A DNA stretch of 37,508 nt, taken from positions 1 to 37,508 of the forward strand of contig JAUYRJ010000020.1 in the NCBI GenBank assembly GCA_030696845.1, written 5' to 3'. The notes below the pieces were generated by a model. That model was not told the DNA's origin, made no database searches, and saw only the letters and a program-made list of their open reading frames with translations. Both the position numbers and the translations under genes were made by a program. Positions within the stretch are counted from its first letter, which is position 1. The number at the start of each line of letters is the position of its first letter. This document shows positions 16,120 to 25,770 of this stretch, piece by piece. Source of the DNA: Polynucleobacter sp. (lineage in GTDB: Bacteria > Pseudomonadota > Gammaproteobacteria > Burkholderiales > Burkholderiaceae).

Positions 16120-16704
16120 CTAAAGGCCGCCGTGGGATTGAGCGCTCATCAGGTACAGCATCGGAATCGAGAGAATCGTATTAAAGCGCGATACCAGCAT
16201 CGCCCTGCGCGCAGAAGCTGCCTTGACTGGGGGCTCTGCCAACACCATGCCTAAGGCACGCTTTTGATTGGGCCAAATAATGAACCAAACGTTAAAAGCC
16301 ATAAAGAGCGCAATCCACATCCCTAGGCCTATGGCGCGATAGGCTGGCTGCAGGGTAAATGCCTGATGCAAATAGCCCTGTAAACCCGCAACGAATAAAC
16401 CCGTAATGACGGTACCTAAGGCCGCATACCGGAACCACAACAGGGCTCGGGGAGCTATCACCTTGCTAATAGCAGGCTTTTGCTCGTCCGGTATCAGGGG
16501 CATCGATGGGATTTGCACCACATTGAAATACCACAAGAGACCTAGCCACATCACTCCAAACATCACATGCAACCAGCGCACCACAAAGGTCTGCCAAGCT
16601 AATGAGCCTATATCCGCATTACTGCCAAAGACCAGCAAAACCAGAACCAAGAGCCCAAAACCGGCCAATATAGTGCGTCCGAGCGAATGGAGGATGGATG
16701 TCAT
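16120..16704 (-). CDS. PuuD/urate-hydroxylase-like integral membrane protein, membrane domain only
   Basis: The 194-aa protein has about five hydrophobic helices. WLHVMFGVMWLGLLWYFN, FRYAALGTVITGLFVAGLQG and MAFNVWFIIWPNQKRALG resemble the N-terminal membrane domain of PuuD-type urate hydroxylase (Urate_ox_N/DUF989). Full-length PuuD is about twice this size and ends in a cytochrome c domain, which is absent here. The His and Trp residues in the membrane could bind haem, which I infer only from the family. I would not call it a uricase; related short proteins occur in many Betaproteobacteria without purine genes nearby. Confidence 0.75.
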   Translation of the reverse strand: MTSILHSLGRTILAGFGLLVLVLLVFGSNADIGSLAWQTFVVRWLHVMFGVMWLGLLWYFNVVQIPSMPLIPDEQKPAISKVIAPRALLWFRYAALGTVITGLFVAGLQGYLHQAFTLQPAYRAIGLGMWIALFMAFNVWFIIWPNQKRALGMVLAEPPVKAASARRAMLVSRFNTILSIPMLYLMSAQSHGGL

Positions 16705-16833
16705 ACGAAATTACTCCGAAGATAATGTTTTAAGTGCGTTCAACGCCAAAATAAGGCACGCCCCGCAGATTTCGGCATGTAGAGGGCCACACACTTTACC
16801 CAGCACACTCCCTTATAGCCCGAAAAGCCATTT

Positions 16834-16893
16834 AAAGCCGTGATTTTCATCGGCTTTTACAAAAAAATATGGCAAAATATATTGCACTGCAAT
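16834..16893. promoter_or_regulatory. Upstream region of malate synthase with two dyads
   Basis: A 7-bp inverted repeat with a 10-base gap (aaagccg 16834-16840 / cggcttt 16851-16857) is followed by the perfect palindrome attgca-c-tgcaat (16881-16893), 44 bases before the glcB start. Neither has a terminator-like T run. The second is a good operator candidate for a regulator of the glyoxylate shunt; the regulator is not identified. Confidence 0.4.
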
Positions 16894-16937
16894 GAAATCG
16901 CATTCCCCTACGAAAATCCCGCTATTAAGGCCTTATT

Positions 16938-19163
16938 ATGACCGCACGCACCCAATGCCACAGCCTCCAAGTTGCAACGCCCTTATACCGCTTTATCGAA
17001 GATAAAGTCTTGCCTGGTTTAGGCATCGATAGTAAGACCTTCTGGTCGGGTTTTGATGAGATCGTGAAGGACTTATCACCCCAAAATGCAGCCTTACTAG
17101 CCAAGCGTGATCGCCTCCAGCTTGACTTGGATCAATGGCATAAAGCCAATCCGGGTCCAATCAAAGATATGCCTGCTTATCGCAAGCACTTGAAAGACAT
17201 TGCTTACATCGAAGATGTGCCTGCCAACGTTGCGGTTACCACTCAGAATGTGGATGATGAACTGGCTCTCCAGGCCGGTCCTCAGCTGGTTGTGCCGGTG
17301 CTCAATGCACGTTATGCCTTAAATGCTGCCAATGCGCGTTGGGGCTCTTTGTATGACGCTCTGTACGGCACCGATGTTATTTCTGAAGAGGATGGTGCTG
17401 GCAAAGAAGGGGCTTATAACCCCATTCGAGGTGCAAAGGTAGTTGCTTATGCGCGTCAATTTTTGGATCAAGCCGCGCCTTTGGCTAAAGCCTCCTATGG
17501 TGATGTAATTGCTTATAGTGTTGTAGACAAAAAACTGTCCGTGAAATTAAAAGACGGAAGCACAACGGGTTTGAGTGACGAGAAACAGTTTGTTGGTTAC
17601 CAAGGCGATGCCTTAGCACCATCATCCGTTTTATTGCGTAATCATGGTATTCATATCGATATCCAAATTGATAAGAACAAAACCATTGGCGCTACTGATT
17701 TAGCAGGAGTAAATGATGTGGTGCTTGAAGCGGCACTCTCCACCATTCTGGATCTAGAGGACTCGGTAGCGATTGTTGATGGCGATGACAAAGTGCTTGC
17801 CTATGAGAATTGGTTGGGGATTTTAAAAGGCACCCTCACAGAGAGCGTCACAAAAAATGGGAAGACCTTCACCCGCAGCCTGAACTCAGACCGCGTCTAC
17901 ACTGCCGGCATTGGTGCTACCGATGCGAAAGATGGCTTAGTCACCTTACACGGCCGCTCACTCCTGTTTCTGCGCAACGTAGGTCACTTAATGACCAACC
18001 CAGCCATCTTGACGGCGGATGGTAAAGAAATTTACGAAGGTATTTTGGACGCAGTGGTTACCGTATTAATTGCCATGTACGATTTGCGTCGCCCTAAAGA
18101 GCAGAAGATCGGCAACACCCGCAAAGGTTCCGTATACATTGTTAAACCCAAGATGCACAGCGCAGAAGAAGTGGCCTTTGCTGGCGAGCTCTTTGGTCGG
18201 GTGGAGAAGTTGCTTGGCTTACCCGAAAACACCGTCAAATTAGGCATCATGGATGAAGAGCGCCGTATGAGCGTCAACCTGAAAGCCGCTATTGCCGCAG
18301 CTAGTGCTCGCGTTGCTTTTATTAATACCGGATTTTTGGACCGCACTGGGGATGAAATTCATACCGGTATGTATGGCGGCGCGATGGTTCGCAAAGGCAG
18401 GATGAAGATTGCCAAATGGTTTGGAGCTTATGAGCGTCGTAATGTGTTAGCCGGCTTAGCTTGTGGCCTTCGTGGTCGCGCACAAATTGGTAAGGGGATG
18501 TGGCCTGCGCCAGATCTGATGAAGGAAATGGTTGAGCAAAAAGCTGCCCACCCTCAAGCTGGAGCGAATACCGCTTGGGTGCCATCGCCTACTGCTGCCA
18601 CTTTGCATGCATTGCACTATCACCAGGTTGATGTGGCAAAGATCCAAGAGGAATTAGAGAGGCAAGATACTGCGGCTGAGTATGAGGCCTTAACCGACGA
18701 TCTATTAACTGTACCCATTGCGCTTTATCCTGATTGGACCAAAGAGGAGATTCGCGAGTCCCTCAATAATAATTGCCAAGGTATTTTGGGTTATGTTGTT
18801 CGCTGGATTGATCAAGGTGTTGGTTGCTCCAAGGTGCCCGATATTTACAACGTCGGTTTAATGGAAGATCGCGCAACCTTGCGGATTTCTAGTCAGCACA
18901 TTGCCAACTGGTTATTGCACAAGTTCGTCAGCAAAGCGGAAGTAGAGGAAGCGTTGCAACGAATGGCTTCGATTGTTGATGCTCAAAATGCCGGCGATCC
19001 CCTTTATAAGCCAATGATGCCAAACTATAAAGATTCATATGCATTCCAAGCTGCAAGTGATCTGATCTTTAAGGGGCTAGAGCAGCCTAACGGCTACACC
19101 GAACCCTTGCTGCACGCTTACCGCCTAGCGATTAAGAAAGACGCCAATAGTTGCGTAGCGTAA
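16938..19163 (+). CDS. glcB: Malate synthase G
   Basis: The enzyme condenses glyoxylate with acetyl-CoA to malate, letting the cell use glycolate, acetate or fatty acids. The 741-aa length is that of the G isoform (about 720-740 aa) and longer than isoform A. Diagnostic blocks are [41 protein letters not shown], the glyoxylate and Mg2+ region [16 protein letters not shown], and [20 protein letters not shown] with the catalytic Asp. An AAGG element precedes the ATG. It stands alone, with no isocitrate lyase beside it. The next gene, 3-hydroxybutyrate dehydrogenase, is convergent; both feed C2/C4 carbon through acetyl-CoA. Confidence 0.97.
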   Translation: MTARTQCHSLQVATPLYRFIEDKVLPGLGIDSKTFWSGFDEIVKDLSPQNAALLAKRDRLQLDLDQWHKANPGPIKDMPAYRKHLKDIAYIEDVPANVAVTTQNVDDELALQAGPQLVVPVLNARYALNAANARWGSLYDALYGTDVISEEDGAGKEGAYNPIRGAKVVAYARQFLDQAAPLAKASYGDVIAYSVVDKKLSVKLKDGSTTGLSDEKQFVGYQGDALAPSSVLLRNHGIHIDIQIDKNKTIGATDLAGVNDVVLEAALSTILDLEDSVAIVDGDDKVLAYENWLGILKGTLTESVTKNGKTFTRSLNSDRVYTAGIGATDAKDGLVTLHGRSLLFLRNVGHLMTNPAILTADGKEIYEGILDAVVTVLIAMYDLRRPKEQKIGNTRKGSVYIVKPKMHSAEEVAFAGELFGRVEKLLGLPENTVKLGIMDEERRMSVNLKAAIAAASARVAFINTGFLDRTGDEIHTGMYGGAMVRKGRMKIAKWFGAYERRNVLAGLACGLRGRAQIGKGMWPAPDLMKEMVEQKAAHPQAGANTAWVPSPTAATLHALHYHQVDVAKIQEELERQDTAAEYEALTDDLLTVPIALYPDWTKEEIRESLNNNCQGILGYVVRWIDQGVGCSKVPDIYNVGLMEDRATLRISSQHIANWLLHKFVSKAEVEEALQRMASIVDAQNAGDPLYKPMMPNYKDSYAFQAASDLIFKGLEQPNGYTEPLLHAYRLAIKKDANSCVA

Positions 19164-19178
19164 TACTAAGGTGGTTTT

Positions 19179-19208
19179 GGACTGGCTCAGTTGCTTACTG
19201 AGCAGTCC
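19179..19208. other. Hairpin across the convergent ends of glcB and bdhA
   Basis: The inverted repeat ggactg-ctcag / ctgag-cagtcc has a single bulged G and a 7-base loop. Its loop contains the bdhA stop codon. No T run follows on either strand, so it may be a weak or rho-assisted terminator or an mRNA end-stabilising stem. Confidence 0.35.
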
Positions 19209-19971
19209 AGCCGCCATCCATATTCCAAGCGGCACCGCGCACCTCGGAAGCATCGTTGCCGCATAAAAATACTGCTAATGCAGCCAGCTGTTCTGGCGAG
19301 ACAAATTCGCCAGATGGCTGCTTTTCTGAAACCAAAGCCAACTTGGCCGCATCATTACTAATTCCTTCTCGCTCCGCGCGCGCATCAACTTGTTTTTGAA
19401 CCAAAGGCGTTAAGACCCATCCTGGGCAAATTGCATTGCATGTCACGCCAGTTCGCGCCGTTTCAAGAGCAACTACCTTGGTTAATCCAATGATGCCGTG
19501 CTTGGCGGCAACATAGGCTGCCTTTTGCATCGATGCCACTAGACCATGCACCGAAGCGATATTAATAATGCGACCCCAATTGCGCTGCTTCATCCCAGGC
19601 AAAGCAAAACGCGTCGTATGAAAGGCGGAGCTGAGATTAATAGCAATAACAGCGTCCCAACGATCCTCTGGAAAATCCTCTACATTAGCCACATACTGAA
19701 TACCCGCATTATTAATGAGGATGTCGATCGCACCAAAACGCCGCTCTGTCGCTGCGATCATGGCTTCGATCTCGGCAGGCTTGCTCATGTCGGCGCCATG
19801 ATAATCGACGTCGACGCCACACGCTTTAACACTTGCAATCGCTACATCCTTTTCCCCAAAACCGTTCATCATGATATTGGCGCCTTGCCTGGCTAAGGCA
19901 ACCGCCATCGCAAGTCCGATTCCGCTAGTCGATCCGGTAACGAGTGCGGTTTTTCCAGTGAGAGTAGGCAT
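19195..19971 (-). CDS. bdhA: 3-hydroxybutyrate dehydrogenase
   Basis: This NAD-dependent short-chain dehydrogenase interconverts (R)-3-hydroxybutyrate and acetoacetate, the step after PHB breakdown. The product is 258 aa from the ATG at 19971 (MPTLTGKTALVTGSTSGIG), the usual family length; an in-frame ATG at 19992 would add seven residues. The coenzyme motif TGSTSGIG is at 12-19, NNAGIQY follows, and the catalytic SVHGLVASMQKAAYVAAKHG contains Ser, Tyr and Lys in the YxxxK pattern. AAKLALVSEKQPSGEFVSPEQ near the C-terminus is typical of this enzyme. It lies 60 bases downstream of the yqaA-like gene on the same strand. Confidence 0.92.
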   Translation of the reverse strand: MPTLTGKTALVTGSTSGIGLAMAVALARQGANIMMNGFGEKDVAIASVKACGVDVDYHGADMSKPAEIEAMIAATERRFGAIDILINNAGIQYVANVEDFPEDRWDAVIAINLSSAFHTTRFALPGMKQRNWGRIINIASVHGLVASMQKAAYVAAKHGIIGLTKVVALETARTGVTCNAICPGWVLTPLVQKQVDARAEREGISNDAAKLALVSEKQPSGEFVSPEQLAALAVFLCGNDASEVRGAAWNMDGGWTAQ

Positions 19972-20031
19972 AGTGCTTTTTCCTGTTTGCATTGACTAAT
20001 AAATGGTACTCGATTTACTACATCGGCCAGC

Positions 20032-20538
20032 TTACCCACTAAGACCAAGTAAATGCCCTAAATACTCCCAAAACTGACTTGGGATGCTGGTCAAAACCAA
20101 GGTGAAGCTGATGTAACGCAGCAGCTTGCCGATCGCCATATAAATTAAACACGCTCTCCATGGCAAGCGCAACCAGCCCGCAACAGCACACAGCGGGTCA
20201 CCCACACCGGGAAGCCATGCAAGGAGCAGCATCTTTGGCCCCTTAGACTCCAACCAGCGTTGCATGCGGCCGCCGGTATGCCCCTTGTACGATTCAAATG
20301 CATTTCGAGCTGTCAGTCCCAGCCACCAATTCACCATGCCACCGATGGTATTGCCAACCGTTGCCACTATGATTGCCGGCCAAAGCATGGATGGATTCAG
20401 GCTAACGTAACCAAACAAAATAGGCTCAGAGCCCATGGGTAGCAAGGTAGCCGACACCAAAGCCACGATAAACACCGCTGGCAAGCCAACCGATGGCATG
20501 CCAAACCAATCTAAAAAAGCGATGAAATACTGCTCCAA
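20032..20538 (-). CDS. yqaA: YqaA-family (DedA-like, VTT fold) membrane protein
   Basis: The 168-aa inner membrane protein contains ALVSATLLPMGSEPILFGY, matching E. coli YqaA (SATLLPGNSE), then NTIGGMVNWWLGL, LLLAWLPGVGDPLCAVAGWLR and AIGKLLRYI, the re-entrant motifs of the DedA/VTT superfamily. Related proteins are linked to lipid flipping and membrane homeostasis; no specific role is known for YqaA. Two TTG codons are available. The one at 20547 touches the AAGGA sequence, while the one at 20538 is eight bases from it and is therefore preferred. Probably cotranscribed with bdhA. Confidence 0.85.
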   Translation of the reverse strand: MEQYFIAFLDWFGMPSVGLPAVFIVALVSATLLPMGSEPILFGYVSLNPSMLWPAIIVATVGNTIGGMVNWWLGLTARNAFESYKGHTGGRMQRWLESKGPKMLLLAWLPGVGDPLCAVAGWLRLPWRACLIYMAIGKLLRYISFTLVLTSIPSQFWEYLGHLLGLSG

Positions 20539-20744
20539 ACGAGGCAATCCTTTTTTAAGTCATTAATGCGGATGATTCACAGACCTTAGCAGTATGCACT
20601 GCCAACCCGATTTTGTTGGCTATTTTTACAGGGATTATTTTCCTCGATTTTATAAATTTGCTTAAACTAGAGGTTGTTTACTGCGCCATTCCTCATGCAT
20701 GCTCTACCTGTAAATTCCATGAATGCCCATAAAGAAAGATTCTC

Positions 20745-21839
20745 ATGAAACGCCTAATCGCGACCCTTAGCTTAGTGTGCTTTTCATATACCAGCTTAGC
20801 CTGTACTGCGGTCAATATGACTGCTAAAGATGGGAGTGTTATCGCTGGGCGCACCATGGAATGGGCTTTTGATATGAAATGGTCACTAGCGTCGATTCCT
20901 CAAGGAAGTAAACTGAAGTTGTCGGCGCCCAGTGCTACTGGATTACCCGATATCCAACTCATGAGCAAATACGCCTTAGTGGGCGTTTTTCCAGCAGTCA
21001 TTCCAAATACAACCGCACTCCTTGAGGGGCAAAATAGTGCCGGTCTGGGTATGAGCGGCAATTTCTTACCGGGATTTACGCAATACCAAACTGTGCAGTC
21101 ACAAGATAAACACTACGTGTCCATTTTAGATTTTGGCGGGTTTACATTGGGCATGTTTGCCAATGTGGCCGAACTGCGCAGCGAGTTGCCCAAATACAAA
21201 GTATGGTACGACGCCAGCCTCCCATCCGGACCAACGCCACCATGGCTGCATTTTGTATTCACCGACCGCAGTGGCGCTAGCATCGTAGTGGAATTTGTTA
21301 AAGGCAATATGGTGATTCATGAAAACCAGTCTGGGGTTCTAACAAATGCACCAACCTACGACTGGCATCTCTTGAATCTACGCAATTACCTAAACCTTTC
21401 TAAACAAGGCCCCGGCCCAGCACTCGTAAATGGCAAGAACGTTACTGAGCTTGGAGAAGGCGGAGGCTTACTGGGATTGCCCGCTGACTACACTCCAGCA
21501 TCACGCTTTGTGCGCACCAGTTTCTTGCGTCACTTTGCAAGCCCAGCGAATAACGCCGTCGACGGCACCCAATTAATGGGGCATATTTTGAATAACGTCG
21601 ATATCCCGATTGGCGTAGCGCAAAGCAAAGAAGGTGAGCAAACGGTATCGGACTACACGCAATTTGTCGCGATTAAAGATTTAAGCAATAACCAATTGCG
21701 CATCACCAACTACGCCAATCGCACTAACTACGTCAAGATCGACTTAAACAAGATCTTTGAAAGCGCAAAACCCATGACGTGGGCAATCGACGCGCTTCCC
21801 TACCAAACGAACGACATTAGCACTCAGCTACTAAAATAA
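20745..21839 (+). CDS. Secreted Ntn-hydrolase of the choloylglycine hydrolase family
   Basis: The 364-aa protein starts with a clear signal peptide (MKRLIATLSLVCFSYTSLA), and cleavage would leave Cys20 as the new N-terminus, CTAVNMTAKDG. In bile salt hydrolases and penicillin V acylases this exposed Cys is the nucleophile. Further family blocks are VIAGRTMEWAFD (with the Arg and Asp expected for the site), GLGMSGNFLPG, PTYDWHLLNLRNYL and the late Asn/Arg region LRITNYANRTNY. The product should be periplasmic. The natural substrate may be an acylated amide, such as N-acyl amino acids or acyl-homoserine lactones; this is not shown. It has no operon partner and is divergent from yqaA. Confidence 0.85.
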   Translation: MKRLIATLSLVCFSYTSLACTAVNMTAKDGSVIAGRTMEWAFDMKWSLASIPQGSKLKLSAPSATGLPDIQLMSKYALVGVFPAVIPNTTALLEGQNSAGLGMSGNFLPGFTQYQTVQSQDKHYVSILDFGGFTLGMFANVAELRSELPKYKVWYDASLPSGPTPPWLHFVFTDRSGASIVVEFVKGNMVIHENQSGVLTNAPTYDWHLLNLRNYLNLSKQGPGPALVNGKNVTELGEGGGLLGLPADYTPASRFVRTSFLRHFASPANNAVDGTQLMGHILNNVDIPIGVAQSKEGEQTVSDYTQFVAIKDLSNNQLRITNYANRTNYVKIDLNKIFESAKPMTWAIDALPYQTNDISTQLLK

Positions 21840-21929
21840 TGACTTTAGGCTTAGCGGCATCAAAGGAAAATATGATGTCGCCGTATTAATACCAACTATC
21901 ATCCAACGCACTTTATATTCATCTAATTT

Positions 21930-23099
21930 ATGACAAATCCCATTCCAGCCCCAGATCAATATCAAGAAATTCGGGAGGCATTGCGCGATCTTTGCGGCAA
22001 ATACGATTCGAGTTATTGGCAAAAAGTAGACCATGAACGCGGCTATCCCGAAGCGTTTGTCGATGCCATCACCGAAGCAGGCTGGCTTGCAGCGCTAATT
22101 CCGGAAGAATATGGCGGCTCTGGGTTGGGGCTTGCAGAAGCCTCGGTCATTATGGAAGAAATTAATTTTTCAGGAGGCAACTCGGGCGCATGCCATGGTC
22201 AGATGTACAACATGGGCACCTTGCTGCGCCACGGCTCCGATGAGCAAAAAAAGTTATATCTACCCAAAATTGCAACGGGCGAACTGCGCTTGCAAAGTAT
22301 GGCGGTTACCGAACCCACTACCGGCACCGATACCACTAAACTAAAAACTACAGCTATCAAACAGGGTGATCGCTACGTGGTTAACGGCCAAAAAGTCTGG
22401 ATCTCGCGCATTCAGCACTCTGATCTTATGATTCTGCTGGCGCGCACTACCCCGCTAAATGAAGTTAAACGCAAATCGGAAGGGATGTCGATTTTCATCG
22501 TGAACCTAGCCGATGCGATTGGTAAAGGCATGGAGGTCCGTCCGATTGAAAACATGGTTAATCACGAAACCAATGAAGTATTTTTCGACAACCTGGAAAT
22601 CCCTGTAGAGAACTTAATCGGCGAAGAAGGAAAGGGATTTAAATATATCCTCGACGGCCTCAATGCTGAGCGCACCCTCATTGCAGCAGAATGCATTGGT
22701 GATGCTTACTGGTTTATTGATCGCGCTAGGCGCTATGCCGGCGAACGCGTGGTGTTTGATCAGCCGATTGGCAAGAATCAAGGCATCCAATTTCCGATTG
22801 CCGACAGCTATATGGAAACGGAAGCCGCAAACTTAATGCGATTTAAGGCCTGCGACTTATTTGATCGCCACCAGCCCTGTGGTCCTGAATCCAATATGGC
22901 CAAGTACCTTGCCGCCAAGGCATCATGGGAAGCGGCTAATGTATGTCTACAGACCCATGGGGGCTTTGGTTTTGCTTGTGAGTACGATGTCGAGCGAAAG
23001 TTCCGCGAAACCCGCCTCTATCAGGTAGCGCCGATTTCAACTAACTTAATTTATTCCTATATTGCCGAGCATGTTTTAGGCTTACCACGATCATTTTGA
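21930..23099 (+). CDS. Acyl-CoA dehydrogenase
   Basis: This FAD enzyme introduces a C=C bond in an acyl-CoA. The 389-aa protein has EEYGGSGLGLAEASVI, MAVTEPTTGTDTTKLKTTA, VNGQKVWISRIQHSD, the GLNAERTLIAAECIGDA helix and LQTHGGFGFACEYDVER. The position of the Glu in the usual C-terminal IYEGT motif reads LYQVAPIST, so the catalytic base is not there. Glu247 in GLNAER is at the place used by isovaleryl-CoA dehydrogenase and is the likely base. The acyl substrate is not known. The downstream CoA-transferase starts two bases after its stop and suggests a CoA-activation and oxidation pair. Confidence 0.88.
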   Translation: MTNPIPAPDQYQEIREALRDLCGKYDSSYWQKVDHERGYPEAFVDAITEAGWLAALIPEEYGGSGLGLAEASVIMEEINFSGGNSGACHGQMYNMGTLLRHGSDEQKKLYLPKIATGELRLQSMAVTEPTTGTDTTKLKTTAIKQGDRYVVNGQKVWISRIQHSDLMILLARTTPLNEVKRKSEGMSIFIVNLADAIGKGMEVRPIENMVNHETNEVFFDNLEIPVENLIGEEGKGFKYILDGLNAERTLIAAECIGDAYWFIDRARRYAGERVVFDQPIGKNQGIQFPIADSYMETEAANLMRFKACDLFDRHQPCGPESNMAKYLAAKASWEAANVCLQTHGGFGFACEYDVERKFRETRLYQVAPISTNLIYSYIAEHVLGLPRSF

Positions 23100-23101
23100 G
23101 C

Positions 23102-24298
23102 ATGAATAACCCCCCACCCGTTCGTCCGCTAGACGGCATTACCGTTGTATCACTTGAGCATGCAATTGCAGCGCCTTTTTGCACCCGTCAATTAGCCGAT
23201 CTGGGCGCACGCGTCATCAAAATTGAACGTCCTGGCACTGGTGATTTTGCGCGCGCATACGATGAGCGAGTGAATGGCATGGCATCCCATTTTGTATGGG
23301 TCAATCGATCTAAAGAAAGTCTTACGCTCGACTTAAAACAAGCCAGCGCTCTCACCGTACTAAAGGCTTTACTCAAAACCGCCGATGTCTTGGTGCAAAA
23401 TTTAGCACCAGGAGCAGCTGCCCGAATGGGCCTTACTGCGGCAGAACTGCATGCAGATAACCCGGCGCTAATTGTGTGTGACATATCAGGGTATGGCAAC
23501 GATGGCCCTTACCGTGATAAAAAAGCCTATGACCTGCTTATACAAAGCGAAGCGGGTTTTTTATCCGTTACAGGCACGCCTGAAACGCCGAGCAAATCGG
23601 GCAACTCCATCGCAGATATTGCGGCTGGAATGTATGCCTACAGCAATATTCTGGCGGCCCTGTTACAACGCCAAAAAACAGGCTTAGGATGCAGTATTGA
23701 TGTCTCAATGCTGGAATCCTTAGGGGAATGGATGAATTACCCCATGTACTACGCCTATGAGGGGGCGACACCACCACCACGTAATGGTGCGTCACATGCC
23801 ACGATCTACCCCTATGGGCCGTTTAAAACGGGTGATGGCGCTACCGTGATGTTGGGTCTGCAAAATGAGCGGGAGTGGCTTGCCTTTTGCGAGCTTGTGC
23901 TTGGCAATGCAGCTTTAGCAAGCGATACGCGTTTTGATAAAAATAGCAAACGCAATGAAAACCGTGAAATCCTCGCTGACATGATTCATACATCTTTTAG
24001 TCGGCTCAGCAGCGATGAAGTGATTGCGAAGCTGGATCGGGCTCAAATCGCCAATGCACGCCTAAATGACATGAACGGACTCTGGAAGCATCAGCAATTA
24101 GCGGCTCGTCAGCGCTGGGTTTTGGTCGAATCGCCTGCGGGACCAATACCCGCCCTACTGCCGCCTGGTGTAAACGATCAATTTGAGTACCGCATGGACC
24201 CTATACCCGCGGTGGGCGGGCATACAGACTCTATATTGAGTGAGCTTGGCTTAAATGCGGATCAAATTACCGCAATGAAAGCGAGCGGCGCAATTTAA
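23102..24298 (+). CDS. CaiB/BaiF (family III) CoA-transferase
   Basis: The family moves CoA between carboxylic acids through an Asp-linked acyl-enzyme. The 398-aa product starts at the ATG at 23102, two bases after the dehydrogenase stop; a TTG at 23096 is possible. Signature parts are PLDGITVVSLEHAIAAPFC, DLGARVIKIERPGTGDFAR, FVWVNRSKESLTLDLK, VCDISGYGNDGPYRDKKAYDL and SIADIAAGMYA with the catalytic Asp (about residue 172). It is likely to act with the adjacent acyl-CoA dehydrogenase in breakdown of a carboxylic acid. The 3' end overlaps the convergent cardiolipin synthase gene by four bases. Confidence 0.9.
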   Translation: MNNPPPVRPLDGITVVSLEHAIAAPFCTRQLADLGARVIKIERPGTGDFARAYDERVNGMASHFVWVNRSKESLTLDLKQASALTVLKALLKTADVLVQNLAPGAAARMGLTAAELHADNPALIVCDISGYGNDGPYRDKKAYDLLIQSEAGFLSVTGTPETPSKSGNSIADIAAGMYAYSNILAALLQRQKTGLGCSIDVSMLESLGEWMNYPMYYAYEGATPPPRNGASHATIYPYGPFKTGDGATVMLGLQNEREWLAFCELVLGNAALASDTRFDKNSKRNENREILADMIHTSFSRLSSDEVIAKLDRAQIANARLNDMNGLWKHQQLAARQRWVLVESPAGPIPALLPPGVNDQFEYRMDPIPAVGGHTDSILSELGLNADQITAMKASGAI

Positions 24299-25770
24299 AG
24301 CAGTGGCGAGGTCAGGTGGGCGACGTTTTCTAAAAGCAGGCGCCACCGCGGTCGCTTTGCCCATTTCTTGGCATCCACGACATCGGACTTTTGAAGATAG
24401 CCATCGATTAGCGTCTGCAAACGAGCGCAAAAGAGCTCCTCATAGACAATCAAGCTGATTTCAAAATTGAGACGCAAACTGCGCTGATCAAAATTAACCG
24501 AACCAAAAATCGCAATGCGGCGATCAATCAATAAACTCTTGGTGTGCAAGAGCCCGCCATGAAATTCCGCGATCCGAATGCCAGCTTGAAGCATATCGCC
24601 ATAAAAGCTTCGACTGCTCCAGGCCACCAAAGTCGAATCATTGCGCTTAGGCACAATCAAGGTGACTTTTACGCCCCGATGGGATGCGGCCATCAAGGCC
24701 TGTAGCAAACCATCATCTGGACCAAAATACGGGGTTGTAATGACCAACTCATGGCGAGCGTCCATGATGGCTGATAGCAGCACCTGGTACAAAATATCGT
24801 CGCGGTAGACTGGGCCCGATGAAAACTCCTGAGCCAAAGCCTTTCCATGAGCAGACTGGGGGCTTAGTCGATGATCTCTGAAGTTAGATAGCTTCAGATT
24901 ATCGACGCTCCAATCAAATAAAAAGGTTAATTCAAATTGCGCTGTAGCCGGTCCCTCAATGCGAACCATGGCGTCAACCCATTCGCCAACCCCAGAATCT
25001 TGTTTAAACACCCGGGGGTCAACCAAATTCATGCTGCCAGTCCAAACTGCATTGCCATCAATCACGAATATTTTGCGGTGCAAGCGTAAGTCTGCGCGGC
25101 GAAACTGAAAACGCCCCAGCTGAATAGGCAGAGCCTCAGTCACTTTGATGCCGGCTTGCTTAAATCGTTTTGGCCAATCTGACTTAAACCATGCCTTACT
25201 CCCCAAGGAGTCCAATAGGACCCGGCAAGCTACACCGCGCTTTGCTGCGCGAATCAGCGCTTCGCCAACACGATCGGCATCACCGCCTAATGCCCAGATA
25301 TAAAACTCCATATGCAAACTGGTTTTTGCGCGATCAATTTCATCCACAAAATGCTGCAAGATGGTGAGTGAATCGGTGAATAACTCAATGTGATTTCCGG
25401 CTGTAGCGGGCGAGCCATTTTTAGACTCTGCCAGCAAACTCAGTGCCTTTGCTTCTGGAGGCAAGAGCGCCCGATCGGAAGCGTAGTGTGTACGCATGTC
25501 CTCCCTGAGCTTGGCGTGCTCTCGCTCCATACGAATAATTTTCTTTGTGAGACTACGACCAACAGGACGTTCACCAAACATTAAATACAAAACCAGTCCG
25601 GCAGCCGGCAATAAAATCACAATGAGGAACCAAGCGAACGAAACGCTTACGGGCCTTCTGTACCAAATCAAACGCAAGCCAAACAGAATAACAAGCAATA
25701 AATGACCAAAGGCGAACCATGGAAAGGAAAATCCCGCCTCGCGGCCAAGTAATAACTCAATAAAGTTCAT
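24295..25770 (-). CDS. cls: Cardiolipin synthase (phospholipase D family)
   Basis: Bacterial Cls joins two phosphatidylglycerols into cardiolipin at the inner membrane. The 491-aa protein begins with two transmembrane helices (about residues 18-36 and 44-65). It has both HKD motifs: HRKIFVIDGNAVWTGSMN at 231-248 and HTKSLLIDRRIAIFGSVNFDQ at 409-429. The length and N-terminal helices match the ClsA layout. The preceding EEP-family gene overlaps by four bases, which recalls the ybhP-clsB pair of E. coli, so membrane lipid remodelling by both is likely. Confidence 0.92.
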   Translation of the reverse strand: MNFIELLLGREAGFSFPWFAFGHLLLVILFGLRLIWYRRPVSVSFAWFLIVILLPAAGLVLYLMFGERPVGRSLTKKIIRMEREHAKLREDMRTHYASDRALLPPEAKALSLLAESKNGSPATAGNHIELFTDSLTILQHFVDEIDRAKTSLHMEFYIWALGGDADRVGEALIRAAKRGVACRVLLDSLGSKAWFKSDWPKRFKQAGIKVTEALPIQLGRFQFRRADLRLHRKIFVIDGNAVWTGSMNLVDPRVFKQDSGVGEWVDAMVRIEGPATAQFELTFLFDWSVDNLKLSNFRDHRLSPQSAHGKALAQEFSSGPVYRDDILYQVLLSAIMDARHELVITTPYFGPDDGLLQALMAASHRGVKVTLIVPKRNDSTLVAWSSRSFYGDMLQAGIRIAEFHGGLLHTKSLLIDRRIAIFGSVNFDQRSLRLNFEISLIVYEELFCARLQTLIDGYLQKSDVVDAKKWAKRPRWRLLLENVAHLTSPLL

